Assembly: GCF_019219025.1 (NCBI RefSeq)
Contig: NZ_JAHUWN010000006.1
Coordinates: 204,294-268,293 of the forward strand
DNA from: Bacillus sp. sid0103
GTDB lineage: Bacteria; Bacillota; Bacilli; Bacillales_B; DSM-18226
DNA length: 64,000 bases
Reading direction: 5' to 3'
The translations under genes and the position numbers were made by a program. Position 1 is the stretch's first letter, and every line of letters starts with the position of its first letter. The notes beneath the pieces were generated by a model that did not search any database, was not told where the DNA came from, and worked only from the letters and a program-made list of their open reading frames with translations. Positions 16,092 to 25,328 of this stretch are shown here, in pieces.

Positions 16092-16604
16092 ATGAATAAA
16101 TCGAAGCAGAACCATGAGTTATTCCCGTTGGTTGACCAAGAACAATTTAAACAGGTTATTGGCCACTTTGCTAGTGGGGTAACGATCATAACCGTTAGAA
16201 ATAATGGGGTTGATTTTGGGATCACGGCAAGTGCGGTCTGTTCTGTTTCTGTTGACCCACCAATGCTGCTGGTTTGCGTGAATAAAAACACAGGAACTTG
16301 TCATGCAATCTCAGCTGCAGAGTCCTTTACGGTAAATATCGTCAATGAAACCCAAAAAGAGTTAGCATTAAAATTTGCAAGGGCTAATTCGGATAAATTT
16401 GATGGGACTGACTTTTCATATGGCGAGTTAGGCAATCCAGTTTTAGGTCAATCACTTGCTACACTCGAATGCCGCGTTGTTGAAGAAGTAACAGGTGGTA
16501 CTCATTCCGTCTTTTTGGGCAGGGTGCAAACAGCCTATGCAGCTGATGGAGAGCCTTTAGTTTACTACCGTGGAAAGTTTGGAAAATTTGAAGAAGCAAA
16601 ATAA
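16092..16604 (+). CDS. Flavin reductase component (HpaC-like)
   Basis: A 170-residue flavin reductase domain with FASGVTIITV, GITASAVCSVSVDPPMLLVCVN, FTVNIV and a C-terminal LVYYRGKFG, as in HpaC/RutF-type short-chain flavin:NADH reductases. It supplies reduced flavin to the monooxygenase encoded next (47 bp downstream). The ATG at 16088 gives a three-codon frame, so ATG 16092 is the start. It is the first gene of the operon behind P1/O1. Confidence 0.8.
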   Translation: MNKSKQNHELFPLVDQEQFKQVIGHFASGVTIITVRNNGVDFGITASAVCSVSVDPPMLLVCVNKNTGTCHAISAAESFTVNIVNETQKELALKFARANSDKFDGTDFSYGELGNPVLGQSLATLECRVVEEVTGGTHSVFLGRVQTAYAADGEPLVYYRGKFGKFEEAK

Positions 16605-16651
16605 CAATCATTTGATTTGTAAGTTAAATGAATGAAATGGGAGGTAATGGA

Positions 16652-18115
16652 ATGGCATTAATGACAGGTAAGCAATATCGGGAGTCGCTGAATGATGGAC
16701 GAGAGGTTTATATTGATGGGGAAAAGGTAAAGAATGTTGCCGAACACCCATCCTTTAAGCCAATTATTGATGTTAAGGCTCGTATGTATGATATGGCACT
16801 CGAAGCAAAATATGCTGATACCTTAACAACCACACTGCCTGACGGCGAAGTTGTTTCACGGGCTTATAAAATGCCTGAAACAAAAGAAGATCTAATTGCT
16901 ATTCGCAAACATGTCGAGACGGTACTAGACGATCTTGGCGGGGTAGTTTATCGGGTAGGAGATGAAACAATTGGTGAAATGTGGTCCTTATATGACGCAC
17001 AAGATAAATTAAATGAAATTGATCCAACCTACGCGAAAAATATCAGGTATCATATTGACCGTGTAGCGCGAGAAGATTTATTTCATGTCTCAGCGAATAC
17101 AGATCCAAAAGGTGATCGAAGCAAATTGTTCAGTGGGAAAGATGGAGGAACCCTTCTCCATGTGGTCGAGGAAAATGACCAAGGAATCGTTGTAAAAGGA
17201 GCAAAGTTTGAAACAGCTGCTGCCTATGCGCACCAGGCCTTTGTAAAACCAACCATACTAGACTGGAATGCTGGATCAGAAAAGATGGCACCGTTCGCTT
17301 GCGGATTCATTTGCGATATGGGTGCACCAGGATTAAAGCATATTTGCAGAACATCACTAGGTACAGACCGAAATCCACAAGATTATCCTATTGCCACAAA
17401 ATTTGAAGAAATTGATACCCTGCTAATTTTTGATCACGTCCTTATTCCATGGGAAAATGTCCTTTTCCACCGCTCCTTAGATTCTGCCGCTTATATTCGT
17501 TCTACTCTACACCGTTATTCTGCCTTTAATTACACCCTAAGAATGTTACGCAGAGCTGATTATTTAATTGGTACAGCACTACTAAATGTTGAGCAAACAG
17601 GTTTAACCCATCTCCAAGCTGTTAAAGAAAAAATCTCTGAGTTGATCAATTATCGTGAAGGAATCAATGCCCATTTAACTGCAGCCGTAGCTGATGCGAA
17701 AAGAAGCCCCGGCGGTTTAATGATGCCGAATCCGTCACTTTTGTATACCGGTCGAGTCTTTGCTTTAGCTAATTTCCCAGCTATGGCTCATTTAACTAGA
17801 GAACTCGTTGGCGGCCAATTAGCGGTGACTCCTGATTCTACAACAATGGCAGATCCTGAAATCAAGCAGTATTTCGACCAATATTATTCTGTTGGGGAGT
17901 GGACCCCTGAAGATCGAGGGAAATTATTATATTTCGCGAGAGATTTGTTAAATTCCTCTTATGCAGGACACAAAACTACTTTTGAATTATTTGCACAAAG
18001 TCCTCCTTTTGCTCAACAAATGGCCGTATTTAGCAATTTTGATATGGAGCCACAGCGTGATTTAGTGCGAAAAGCAGCAGGGCTTAATAAGTCTGAGCCA
18101 GTTTCTAGTAATTAA
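16652..18115 (+). CDS. FADH2-dependent monooxygenase (HpaB family)
   Basis: ATG at 16652 is preceded by GGGAGGT; an upstream ATG (16628) lacks a site. The 487 residues match the 4-hydroxyphenylacetate 3-monooxygenase large subunit over the full length, including the GFICDMGAPGLKHICRTSL region and LIFDHVLIPWENVLF. Members hydroxylate phenols, and some act on N-heterocycles such as pyrrole-2-carboxylate. There are no homoprotocatechuate ring-cleavage genes here. The neighbours (carbamoylase-type hydrolase, RidA, amino-acid-type importer) point instead to a nitrogen-containing substrate (inference). An internally deleted second copy lies at 19873-20054. Confidence 0.8.
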   Translation: MALMTGKQYRESLNDGREVYIDGEKVKNVAEHPSFKPIIDVKARMYDMALEAKYADTLTTTLPDGEVVSRAYKMPETKEDLIAIRKHVETVLDDLGGVVYRVGDETIGEMWSLYDAQDKLNEIDPTYAKNIRYHIDRVAREDLFHVSANTDPKGDRSKLFSGKDGGTLLHVVEENDQGIVVKGAKFETAAAYAHQAFVKPTILDWNAGSEKMAPFACGFICDMGAPGLKHICRTSLGTDRNPQDYPIATKFEEIDTLLIFDHVLIPWENVLFHRSLDSAAYIRSTLHRYSAFNYTLRMLRRADYLIGTALLNVEQTGLTHLQAVKEKISELINYREGINAHLTAAVADAKRSPGGLMMPNPSLLYTGRVFALANFPAMAHLTRELVGGQLAVTPDSTTMADPEIKQYFDQYYSVGEWTPEDRGKLLYFARDLLNSSYAGHKTTFELFAQSPPFAQQMAVFSNFDMEPQRDLVRKAAGLNKSEPVSSN

Positions 18116-18150
18116 TGTATAAATAGTAGTGGAACAAAACTAATACTTGG

Positions 18151-18198
18151 AGCAACAATGCTGGATTTATTTCACATTGTTGCTTCGATTTATTTTTA
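18151..18198 (+). terminator. Terminator after the HpaB-like gene
   Basis: AGCAACAATG and CATTGTTGCT arms, followed by a T-rich tail. Confidence 0.75.
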
Positions 18199-18248
18199 TG
18201 GTTACTAACTGGAACTGAAATAGATGGCAGGAAAGAGGGGGGCAATTT

Positions 18249-19523
18249 TTGAGAATCAATTTAAATCGACTATTAAGGGATATCGAGAAATATGGAGCCT
18301 ACGGGAAAAATGAACATGGAGGTGTAACTAGGCCTAGTTTTTCTCCAGCAGATCATGAAGTTCGTCAATTATTTATTGAAGAAATAAAGGAAATGGGGCT
18401 AGAAGTGACCATTGATGGTGCTGCAAACATATGGGGGAAATATGAAGGTACAGGAAAAAAAGGGGGAAGCATTGTAATAGGCTCTCATTTGGATTCTGTT
18501 CCGAATGGAGGGAAATACGATGGGCCATTAGGGGTATTAATGGCGAAAGAAATTGTTAAAAGATTAATAGAATCAAATATTCGCTTAGATCATGATATCG
18601 AAATTGTCTCCTTCACTGCAGAGGAATCAAATGATTTTAATTTATCCACGTTTGGCAGCCGTTCATTTGTTGGCCGTTTAACAGCGGAAATGGTGCAAGA
18701 TGTACACGATTTAAAAGGGACCCGTCTTAGTGATGAATTAATAAAGGTTAGCGGTGGCCTGGATAAATTCTCAATGATGAAAGATATGCATCGTGATAAA
18801 AAAGCTTTTATTGAACTTCATATAGAGCAGGGACAGCGCTTAGAAAATGCAAATATTCCGATGGCAGTGATTAACAGTGTTGTCGGGACGTACCGTTGTA
18901 TTGTCAAAGTGAAGGGCGAGTCAAATCACTCGGGTACAACGATGATGAGGGATCGAAAAGATGCGTTGACTGCTGCCTCAGAAATGATTCTTGAAGTGGA
19001 AAGATACTGTTCGACCCGGGGAGATGTCGTCGGTACAGTCGGAAAGTTAAAAGTCAATCCGAATGCTGCCAATATTATTCCAGGTCAAATTGATTTTATC
19101 TTGGAAGTAAGAGCCGAAACATCAGAATCGATCTATCAGGCAGTTGAGGCAATTAAAGCGGTTTGGCAGGAAATTGCCACAAAAAGACAAGTGTCCATTC
19201 AACAGGAAGTATTTTTAGATCAAAAACCTGAGGTATTAGATCACGAGATTGTTACTTGCCTTGTAAACACGGCTAGCGAAATGAAAGAGCCTTTCTTAAT
19301 TTTACCTAGTATGGCTGTCCATGATGCAGCCCATATGGCAAGCATTACGAAGTCGGCTATGGTTTTTGTTAAAAGTATAAATGGAAAAAGTCATTGTCCA
19401 GGTGAGTACAGCCATCCCGACGATATTGAAAAAGCAGGAAATTTAATTCTGCAGGGAATCATTAACTTAGATCGTACGCTTTCTGAATCAGAGTTTAGTA
19501 TACCAATCAAAAAGACAAATTGA
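18249..19523 (+). CDS. M20-family Zn hydrolase (N-carbamoyl-amino-acid hydrolase/allantoate amidohydrolase type)
   Basis: TTG at 18249 follows GAGGGGGG. The 424-residue sequence has the metal-site motifs GSHLDSVPNGGKYDG and SFTAEESNDF, the ELHIEQG strand, the dimerisation-domain SNHSGTTMM motif and a late VHDAAHMA histidine. This is the hydantoinase/carbamoylase family, which cleaves ureido or amide groups from small acids and releases ammonia and CO2. It follows a terminator but has no obvious operator copy, so transcription may come from read-through or a weak promoter. It likely handles a ring-opened nitrogenous product of the HpaB-like reaction (inference). Confidence 0.8.
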   Translation: MRINLNRLLRDIEKYGAYGKNEHGGVTRPSFSPADHEVRQLFIEEIKEMGLEVTIDGAANIWGKYEGTGKKGGSIVIGSHLDSVPNGGKYDGPLGVLMAKEIVKRLIESNIRLDHDIEIVSFTAEESNDFNLSTFGSRSFVGRLTAEMVQDVHDLKGTRLSDELIKVSGGLDKFSMMKDMHRDKKAFIELHIEQGQRLENANIPMAVINSVVGTYRCIVKVKGESNHSGTTMMRDRKDALTAASEMILEVERYCSTRGDVVGTVGKLKVNPNAANIIPGQIDFILEVRAETSESIYQAVEAIKAVWQEIATKRQVSIQQEVFLDQKPEVLDHEIVTCLVNTASEMKEPFLILPSMAVHDAAHMASITKSAMVFVKSINGKSHCPGEYSHPDDIEKAGNLILQGIINLDRTLSESEFSIPIKKTN

Positions 19524-19559
19524 ATTTGAATATGGTAGATCCCTTCAAATTTTTTCATT

Positions 19560-19593
19560 AAGGCTGTTGTAAGTAATGTAGACAGCCTTTTTC
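19560..19593 (+). terminator. Terminator
   Basis: AAGGCTGT and ACAGCCTT, followed by TTTTTC, after the M20 hydrolase gene. Confidence 0.75.
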
Positions 19594-19763
19594 TACGATG
19601 GAAAATGGAGCAGTAGAATTATTATTTTAATAGAATGTAAACCATATATTTTTTTAATAAGTTCTAATTTTCTGTTAATGGTCGTACAAGCAGTTCTAAA
19701 AAATATGATATAGTATGTAAAAAATAAGATACTTATAAAAGTAAGAATTTTTAGAAAATTAAA

Positions 19764-19826
19764 TTGACATTATCACTATGAATTTGTTATTTTTAATTAA
19801 AGAATAATTAAAGAAAAAATCCGTAA
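19764..19826 (+). promoter_or_regulatory. Promoter P2 with operator O2 (duplicated from P1)
   Basis: TTGACA at 19764, 17-bp spacer, weak TTATTT, then operator TTAAAGAAAAAATCCGTAA at 19808-19826. The upstream 16-mer GAATTTTTAGAAAATT (19745-19760) and the TCCGTAAATAAAA block equal those at P1, indicating duplication. Confidence 0.65.
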
Positions 19827-19872
19827 ATAAAAAGTAAGGATATTGTTCATCCATTATTGGAAGGAGGAACCT

Positions 19873-20054
19873 GTGAGGAATAAATTGACAGGAAAACAAA
19901 TACCTTACTTATTTTTGATCATGTCTTAATTCCATGGGAAAAATGTCATTTCCCTCACTCCTTAGAATCTGCCGCCAAAATCCATTCTAAACTTCACCGT
20001 TTATCTGTCTTTACATACACCCATAGAAAAACTTTCATCAAAAGGGAGATATGA
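19873..20054 (+). pseudogene. Internally deleted, frameshifted remnant of an hpaB-like gene
   Basis: Behind AAGGAGGA, GTG 19873 starts a frame reading LTGKQI, like MTGKQY at the start of the intact HpaB-like protein. It then jumps to sequence matching the middle of that protein: in another frame, 19908-20054 encodes LIFDHVLIPWEKCHF and a further 34 or so residues parallel to LIFDHVLIPWENVLF onward. Roughly 250 codons between are missing and the frame is broken. It lies between P2/O2 and the importer genes, so the importer appears to have captured the promoter of a lost monooxygenase copy. Confidence 0.8.
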
Positions 20055-20096
20055 AAATTTAAAAAAGTTTTAAAAATGTAAAAAGAAAGAGGAGGA

Positions 20097-21272
20097 ATGA
20101 AGTTGGTATTCTCTAAAAGGTCAATTCCTAAAAAATTGGTGATGTTTTTGATGCTAGCCATATTGTTGGTTGGGTGTTCGGCAACGAATTCTTCTTCAGG
20201 AAACAGCAATTCATCTTCCAAGGGCAGCGACACAATAAAGGTTGGATTACAGGCACCAATGACTGGTGATAATGCCCAGTATGGACAGGATATGAAAAAT
20301 GGAGTCGAACTTGCTTTTAAAAAGATTAATAGTGATGGAGGCATCAAAGGGAAGAAGCTTGACTTAATCGTCGGTGACGATAAAGCCACCCCGACTGAGG
20401 CTGTTGCAGTAGTGAATAAAATGATTATGAATGATGGAGTAAAGGCAATTATTGGAGGTTATAATTCATCACCAACATTAGCTGCACAGGATGTTTCAGG
20501 ACCTGCGAAAGTCCTTCATTTAAACATGGGGGCCAGCCCAGACCTTTCTAAAACCGGTAACAAATATCTATTCCGCGTGATTTTAACAGGTTCCGTTTAC
20601 GTTCCTGCCGTTATGAAATATATGGCAGAAGAGAAAAAGGTAACGAAAATCGCAGCACTCTTTGAAAATACAGATTATGGAATCACCATGTATGATGCAG
20701 CGAAAGCGTCAACCAAAGAATTAGGCGTAAAATTCATTGCAGCTGAGAAATATAACCCTGGTGATAAAAACTTTTCTTCTCAATTATCAAAGATTAAAAC
20801 ACTTAATGCAGATGCGGTAATGGTTGTCGGGCTATACAATGAAGTGGCCTTAATTGAACAGCAAGCAAAGCAGGCTGGATTAAATATTCAATTCTTCTCA
20901 CCGGATGATTCTATGTATTCTGAGCAACTCATCAAATTAGGAGGGGATGCGGTAGAGAATCATATTTTTGCATCTATGATTGATTTAAATGCAGATACAG
21001 AAGAAATGAAAGAGTTTAAGAAATTAGCAGAAGAAAATGATATACCGGCACAAGCAAATACCGCTATTGCTTATGATGCAGCTATGGCATTGGCAAAGGC
21101 CCTGACTGATGGAGACGGGGACTCTGATAAATCACGTGACGCATTAGCGAACCTCGATTTTCAAGGTATTACTGGTCCGATTAAGTTTGACAAAAACGGT
21201 GACCGTTCCAACACACCAATGATTATGCAAGTGCAAAAAGGTAACTTCGTGGTTATAAAAGATTCAGAATAG
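20097..21272 (+). CDS. ABC importer substrate-binding lipoprotein (LivJ-like)
   Basis: A 391-residue lipoprotein: basic N-terminus, hydrophobic core, lipobox LLVGC, a Ser/Asn-rich linker, then a type-I periplasmic-binding domain (IKVGLQAPMTGDNAQYGQDMKNGVELA). It delivers ligand to the LivHMGF-type transporter encoded next. The GGAGG site lies only one base before ATG 20097, so TTG at 20103 may be the true start. Family ligands are branched-chain amino acids, amides, urea or aromatic acids; the context suggests the monooxygenase substrate (inference). Confidence 0.85.
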   Translation: MKLVFSKRSIPKKLVMFLMLAILLVGCSATNSSSGNSNSSSKGSDTIKVGLQAPMTGDNAQYGQDMKNGVELAFKKINSDGGIKGKKLDLIVGDDKATPTEAVAVVNKMIMNDGVKAIIGGYNSSPTLAAQDVSGPAKVLHLNMGASPDLSKTGNKYLFRVILTGSVYVPAVMKYMAEEKKVTKIAALFENTDYGITMYDAAKASTKELGVKFIAAEKYNPGDKNFSSQLSKIKTLNADAVMVVGLYNEVALIEQQAKQAGLNIQFFSPDDSMYSEQLIKLGGDAVENHIFASMIDLNADTEEMKEFKKLAEENDIPAQANTAIAYDAAMALAKALTDGDGDSDKSRDALANLDFQGITGPIKFDKNGDRSNTPMIMQVQKGNFVVIKDSE

Positions 21273-21283
21273 GGTGATTACTT

Positions 21284-22150
21284 GTGTTCATTGATCAACT
21301 CATAAATGGAATAGTCCTCGGCAGTATATATGCATTAATGGCAATCGGATACACCATGGTATGGAATGTTTTACGTTTTATTAATTTTGCACATGGTGAG
21401 GTTTATATGGGAGGGGCATTCGTGTCCCTTTATCTTCTTTTATTGGATACTCCAATCTGGATCGCCTATCTTGGGGGAGTGTGCGCAGGAGCTTTACTTG
21501 GTTATTTAATGGAAAAAATGGTTTATATGAGGATGAGAAATGCACCCAAATTAAATCTGCTGATTGCAGCGATAGGAATATCGATTGTTCTCCAAAATTT
21601 AGCTCAATATATTTGGGGGGCGACACCAGAGCGACTAACCTCCCCCTTTTTATCAAAAAACATTACTGTTGGAGATATGCTGATCAATCAACATTATATC
21701 TTTATCATAATCTTGACCATCCTTGTCATGATTGTTTTGGAGTTATTTATTAATCGAACACTTATGGGGAAAGCAGTTCAAGCAGCCTCACAGAATATAA
21801 AAGCAACACAACTAATGGGGATTAATGCAAATAAGATTATATCAATCACGTTTGCTATTGGATCAGCGGTTGGTGCGCTCGCAGGTATTTTAGTAGGACC
21901 CGTATTCTTAGTATATCCAACAATGGGGGTATTTGCAGGATTAAAAGGATTTACAGCTTCCGTAATGGGCGGCATGGGAAATATTCCTGGCGCCATGATT
22001 GCGGGGTTATTACTTGGAGTCATTGAAAGCTTTGCGGCTGGATTTATCTCCTCCGGTTATCGTGATGCAGTCGCAATGGTGATATTGTTATTTATTTTAT
22101 TAGTTCGTCCGCAAGGAATATTCGGAAAAATTATCCAACAAAAAGTGTAA
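21284..22150 (+). CDS. livH: ABC importer permease (LivH-like)
   Basis: A 288-residue membrane protein with about eight hydrophobic spans and the family pattern LNGIVLGSIYALMAIGYTMVWNVLRFINFAHGE near the start, plus GGMGNIPGAMIAGLLLG toward the end. GTG start at 21284, 11 bp after the binding-protein gene. It pairs with the LivM-like protein to form the transmembrane channel. The symbol follows family resemblance, not proven leucine transport. Confidence 0.85.
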   Translation: MFIDQLINGIVLGSIYALMAIGYTMVWNVLRFINFAHGEVYMGGAFVSLYLLLLDTPIWIAYLGGVCAGALLGYLMEKMVYMRMRNAPKLNLLIAAIGISIVLQNLAQYIWGATPERLTSPFLSKNITVGDMLINQHYIFIIILTILVMIVLELFINRTLMGKAVQAASQNIKATQLMGINANKIISITFAIGSAVGALAGILVGPVFLVYPTMGVFAGLKGFTASVMGGMGNIPGAMIAGLLLGVIESFAAGFISSGYRDAVAMVILLFILLVRPQGIFGKIIQQKV

Positions 22151-22163
22151 GGGAGGAGATGAA

Positions 22164-23189
22164 ATGGATCACATCAAAAAGCCGGCTATCCGAAAAATCG
22201 TGCTTATATTTGGGGGGATTGCATTATTTCTTCTTCCGCTTGGAATTGTAAATACGTACTTTATGTATGTTATAAATTTAATTTTAATTTATGCCATTCT
22301 AGCTTTAGGCCTCGATTTAATTGTAGGTTATACGGGTCAAGTTTCTGTCGGTCATGGAGCATTCTTTGGAATTGGTGCCTATGTAGCTGCGATTCTTGCT
22401 AAAAATCTAGGGTTTTCATTTTGGTTAACACTTCCTTTTTCGATTATCATCACTGCGATAATTGGGTTCATCATTGGATTTATTGGTTTGAAATTAATCG
22501 AAGAATATTTGGTAATGGCAACACTCGCGTTTGGAACAATTATCTGGCTAGTTTTTTTAAACTGGACGGACTTAACGGGAGGTCCAATGGGGATTGCAGG
22601 AATTTCTGCTCCTCCCACGATAACATTGGGAGGTTTGCAATTTCCGTTTATACAATACCACGACTACTACCCATTGCTATTAATCTTTGTATATCTAGGT
22701 ATCTTAATAACGAGATTAATAATCAAGTCCGGGTTTGGCCGTGCATGCAAAGCCATCCGTGATGATGAACTTGCGGCACAAGCGATGGGAATTCCAGTTT
22801 TTAAAACAAAAGTGATTATGTTTACTATTTCGTCCGCATTCTGTGGTGCTGCCGGTGCTTTATATGCCCATTTTCTTCATGTGGTCAGTCCTGAAACCTT
22901 TGCCTTCGGTATGTCTGTGACTATTTTAACGATGGTCATGATCGGCGGACAAGGATCGATTGCAGGATCGATTATTGGAGCGGCGATTCTCACCGTTTCT
23001 TCCGAGGCATTAAGGGAAACACCTGAATTAAGAATGTTAATTTATGGTTTTCTAATCGTCATTATGATCATGTTTTTTCCAAAAGGAATCATGGGATTGT
23101 TTCAACTATCAAAGCGCCGTATGCTAAAGAAAAGTCTACAAATTGAAAAAAACGTTATTGAGAAAGAGGGGTTGAGTTATGAGCAGTAA
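22164..23189 (+). CDS. livM: ABC importer permease (LivM-like)
   Basis: A 341-residue membrane protein with YAILALGLDLIVGYTGQVSVGHGAFFGIGAY, the LivM signature, and GGQGSIAGSIIGAA near the C-terminus. It starts at ATG after GGGAGGAG and its end overlaps the start of the ATPase gene by 11 bp. It forms the heteromeric translocation pore with the LivH-like subunit. Confidence 0.85.
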   Translation: MDHIKKPAIRKIVLIFGGIALFLLPLGIVNTYFMYVINLILIYAILALGLDLIVGYTGQVSVGHGAFFGIGAYVAAILAKNLGFSFWLTLPFSIIITAIIGFIIGFIGLKLIEEYLVMATLAFGTIIWLVFLNWTDLTGGPMGIAGISAPPTITLGGLQFPFIQYHDYYPLLLIFVYLGILITRLIIKSGFGRACKAIRDDELAAQAMGIPVFKTKVIMFTISSAFCGAAGALYAHFLHVVSPETFAFGMSVTILTMVMIGGQGSIAGSIIGAAILTVSSEALRETPELRMLIYGFLIVIMIMFFPKGIMGLFQLSKRRMLKKSLQIEKNVIEKEGLSYEQ

Positions 23190-23973
23190 GTTTGTTGATG
23201 ATTCAGCCATCTTAACCGTCAAATCTCTCTCTAAATCCTTTGGGGGCGTTAAGGCAGTTAACAATTTATCGTTTTCTGTAAAGCATAATACTATCCATGC
23301 GATCATCGGTCCAAATGGGGCTGGGAAAAGTACACTTTTTAATTTGATTACGGGTGTCATTACTCCTGATGAAGGGGAGATTCAGTTATTGAATCAAAAT
23401 ATTACCTCGTTGAGACCTGATAAAATCGCGGAGCAAGGGGTTTCACGAACCTTCCAAAATATTAGACTATTTCCGGATATGACCGTTTTTGAAACGGTAC
23501 TAATTGGGACCTATCTGCTGACAGGTGGAAAATTACTGCCTGCAGTATTCCGTACTAAACGATTCCGTAACAAGGAAAGAGAAGCAAAAGAACGAATTGC
23601 AGAAATTTTAAAATTCGTGGGGCTATGGGATATGCGCCATGAGTATGCTGCGCGGTTATCCTATGGAAATCAAAGACGGGTAGAAATTGCCCGTGCTTTA
23701 GCAACAAATCCGCGTTTATTATTACTTGATGAACCGACTGCTGGAATGAATCAGAATGAAACAAAAGAGCTGAAGCAACTATTTTCACAGGTTAATAATC
23801 AAGGTATCACCATTTTAATTATTGCTCACGACATGCATCTTGTGAATACGTTATCCGACCAAATTACAGTGATTAATTTTGGAGAAAAGTTGGTTGAAGG
23901 TCCTCCTGAAATGATTCAGAGTCATCCAGCGGTATTGGAAGCCTATATGGGGAGGGCTGAAGCCAATGCTTAA
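23179..23973 (+). CDS. livG: ABC importer ATPase (LivG-like)
   Basis: A 264-residue nucleotide-binding subunit with Walker A GPNGAGKST, signature RLSYGNQRRVEIARAL and Walker B LLLLDEPTAGMN. The LivG-specific long insert (NIRLFPDMTVFETVLIG and following) is present. Its start overlaps livM and its end overlaps livF, indicating tight co-translation. Confidence 0.9.
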   Translation: MSSKFVDDSAILTVKSLSKSFGGVKAVNNLSFSVKHNTIHAIIGPNGAGKSTLFNLITGVITPDEGEIQLLNQNITSLRPDKIAEQGVSRTFQNIRLFPDMTVFETVLIGTYLLTGGKLLPAVFRTKRFRNKEREAKERIAEILKFVGLWDMRHEYAARLSYGNQRRVEIARALATNPRLLLLDEPTAGMNQNETKELKQLFSQVNNQGITILIIAHDMHLVNTLSDQITVINFGEKLVEGPPEMIQSHPAVLEAYMGRAEANA

Positions 23974-24664
23974 GGTTGAAAATGTTAGTACCTATTATGG
24001 TCAAATATGCGCATTAGACAATGTAAGTTTGATGGTAGAGGAGAAGGAAGCTGTTTCGGTGATCGGTGCCAATGGTGCAGGAAAAAGCACTCTCTTAAAA
24101 ACTATTATCGGCGAACTCCGCCCCAAAAGCGGGAATATTGTACTTTCTGGTCAATCTATCATTAAAGAAAAAACGTTTAAGCTTGTCAGCCGTGGTATGA
24201 CACTTGTACCTGAAGGCCGCCATGTCTTTCCGTTACTATCTGTGTGGGATAATTTGCTGTTAGGCGGTTATACACTTTCTGCTAAAGAACGTCAGCAGAG
24301 AGCTCTGGAAGTAACAGAGCCGTTTCCCATCCTCCGCGAGAGGAAAGATCAACTTGCTGGCTTACTTTCCGGAGGTGAGCAGCAAATGTTGGCCATTGCC
24401 CGTGCTATGATGACAAAGCCTAAGCTTTTATTACTAGATGAGCCTTCTATGGGTTTGTCCCCGAAACTAGTATATGAGGTATATGACAAAATTATGGATT
24501 TATATCGGCAGGGTACGACCATTTTATTAGTGGATCAAAATGCAGAAATGGCCATCGACTTTTGCAGTCGAGGTTATGTACTGATGGCAGGACGGTTAGT
24601 AGGTCAAGGGACGCAAAAAGAACTAAAGGAAAGCGAACTTGTCCAGCGTTCCTATCTAGGATAA
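23966..24664 (+). CDS. livF: ABC importer ATPase (LivF-like)
   Basis: A 232-residue nucleotide-binding subunit: Walker A GANGAGKST, LVPEGRHVFPLLSVWDNLLLGGY (typical LivF), signature LLSGGEQQMLAIARAM and Walker B LLLLDEPSMGLSP. It overlaps livG by 8 bp and completes a five-gene importer operon. No terminator is evident before the next promoter region. Confidence 0.9.
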   Translation: MLKVENVSTYYGQICALDNVSLMVEEKEAVSVIGANGAGKSTLLKTIIGELRPKSGNIVLSGQSIIKEKTFKLVSRGMTLVPEGRHVFPLLSVWDNLLLGGYTLSAKERQQRALEVTEPFPILRERKDQLAGLLSGGEQQMLAIARAMMTKPKLLLLDEPSMGLSPKLVYEVYDKIMDLYRQGTTILLVDQNAEMAIDFCSRGYVLMAGRLVGQGTQKELKESELVQRSYLG

Positions 24665-24728
24665 TTGGGCGAGTAGTGGTATGTTTCAAGATTTCTAGAA
24701 TAAATATAATTGTGAATTTTGAGAATAA

Positions 24729-24747
24729 TTAAGGAGAAATTCCTTAA
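24729..24747. promoter_or_regulatory. Operator O3, perfect 7-5-7 palindrome
   Basis: TTAAGGAGAAATTCCTTAA is a perfect inverted repeat (TTAAGGA-N5-TCCTTAA), 34 bp before the RidA gene. It defines the consensus of which O1 and O2 are variants. A TATAAT lies at 24705-24710. Confidence 0.65.
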
Positions 24748-24780
24748 ATATAAAATTCTACCTTAGGGAGGAAAAAATAT

Positions 24781-25233
24781 ATGTCAATACATGGTGAGGC
24801 CAAAAAAGTAGAGATTCAGAGATTTAGAAAGTTTAAAACAGAACAGTTTTATCCTAAAAATTTAGGAAAACAGGAACACCACATCGTCAATGAGTTGAGT
24901 ATGGCAGTTAGAGCAGGAAATCGTATTTTTTTAAGAGGTCAAACAGGCTTTGACTTAGATGGAAACTTTCACGGAATTGGTGATGTAGAAGCTCAGGCAG
25001 AAATGGCATGTACCTGTGTAAAGCAATTGATTGAAGAGGCTGGGGGCACCATACAGGATATATGTAAAATTACGGTGTATTTGATGAATCGTGAAGATCG
25101 CAGTAAGGTGTATCCTGTTATTGGCAAACATTTTAAGGATGTGTATCCATGTAGTACTGGATTGTTAGTCAGCGGCTTTGCGTTGCCGGAAATGCTGATG
25201 GAGATTGATGTTGAGGCTGTTATCAGCGAGTAA
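24781..25233 (+). CDS. RidA/YjgF family protein
   Basis: A 150-residue protein with the RidA core: AGNRIFLRGQTGFDLDG, ACTCVKQLIEEAGGTIQDICKITVYLMN and the closing MLMEIDVEAVI. Some subfamily members hydrolyse reactive enamines or imines, or act in catabolic operons such as pyrimidine degradation (RutC). The arginine expected for imine deaminase activity is not in the usual place, so it may be a specialised catabolic member. It has its own operator, so it belongs to the same regulon as the monooxygenase and importer. Confidence 0.8.
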   Translation: MSIHGEAKKVEIQRFRKFKTEQFYPKNLGKQEHHIVNELSMAVRAGNRIFLRGQTGFDLDGNFHGIGDVEAQAEMACTCVKQLIEEAGGTIQDICKITVYLMNREDRSKVYPVIGKHFKDVYPCSTGLLVSGFALPEMLMEIDVEAVISE

Positions 25234-25304
25234 GGGTTTCTTTTAATAAGGCTATTTTCGCATAGAATGTTGTTTTTCGTATAAGTTAATCAACCCGTAT
25301 AACT

Positions 25305-25328
25305 AGATGCTTCGTGGCATCTTTTCTT
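25305..25328 (+). terminator. Short terminator
   Basis: AGATGC, TTCGTG, GCATCT, then TTTTCTT. Confidence 0.5.

Noticed and set aside
16092..18115. Standard 4-hydroxyphenylacetate degradation operon
   Set aside because: No ring-cleavage dioxygenase, isomerase or decarboxylase genes of that pathway occur in the window.
19495..19510. TAGTATACCAATC at the end of the M20 hydrolase gene as an operator
   Set aside because: It lies within coding sequence and lacks one half of the palindrome. GTATAC hexamers are expected by chance at this frequency.
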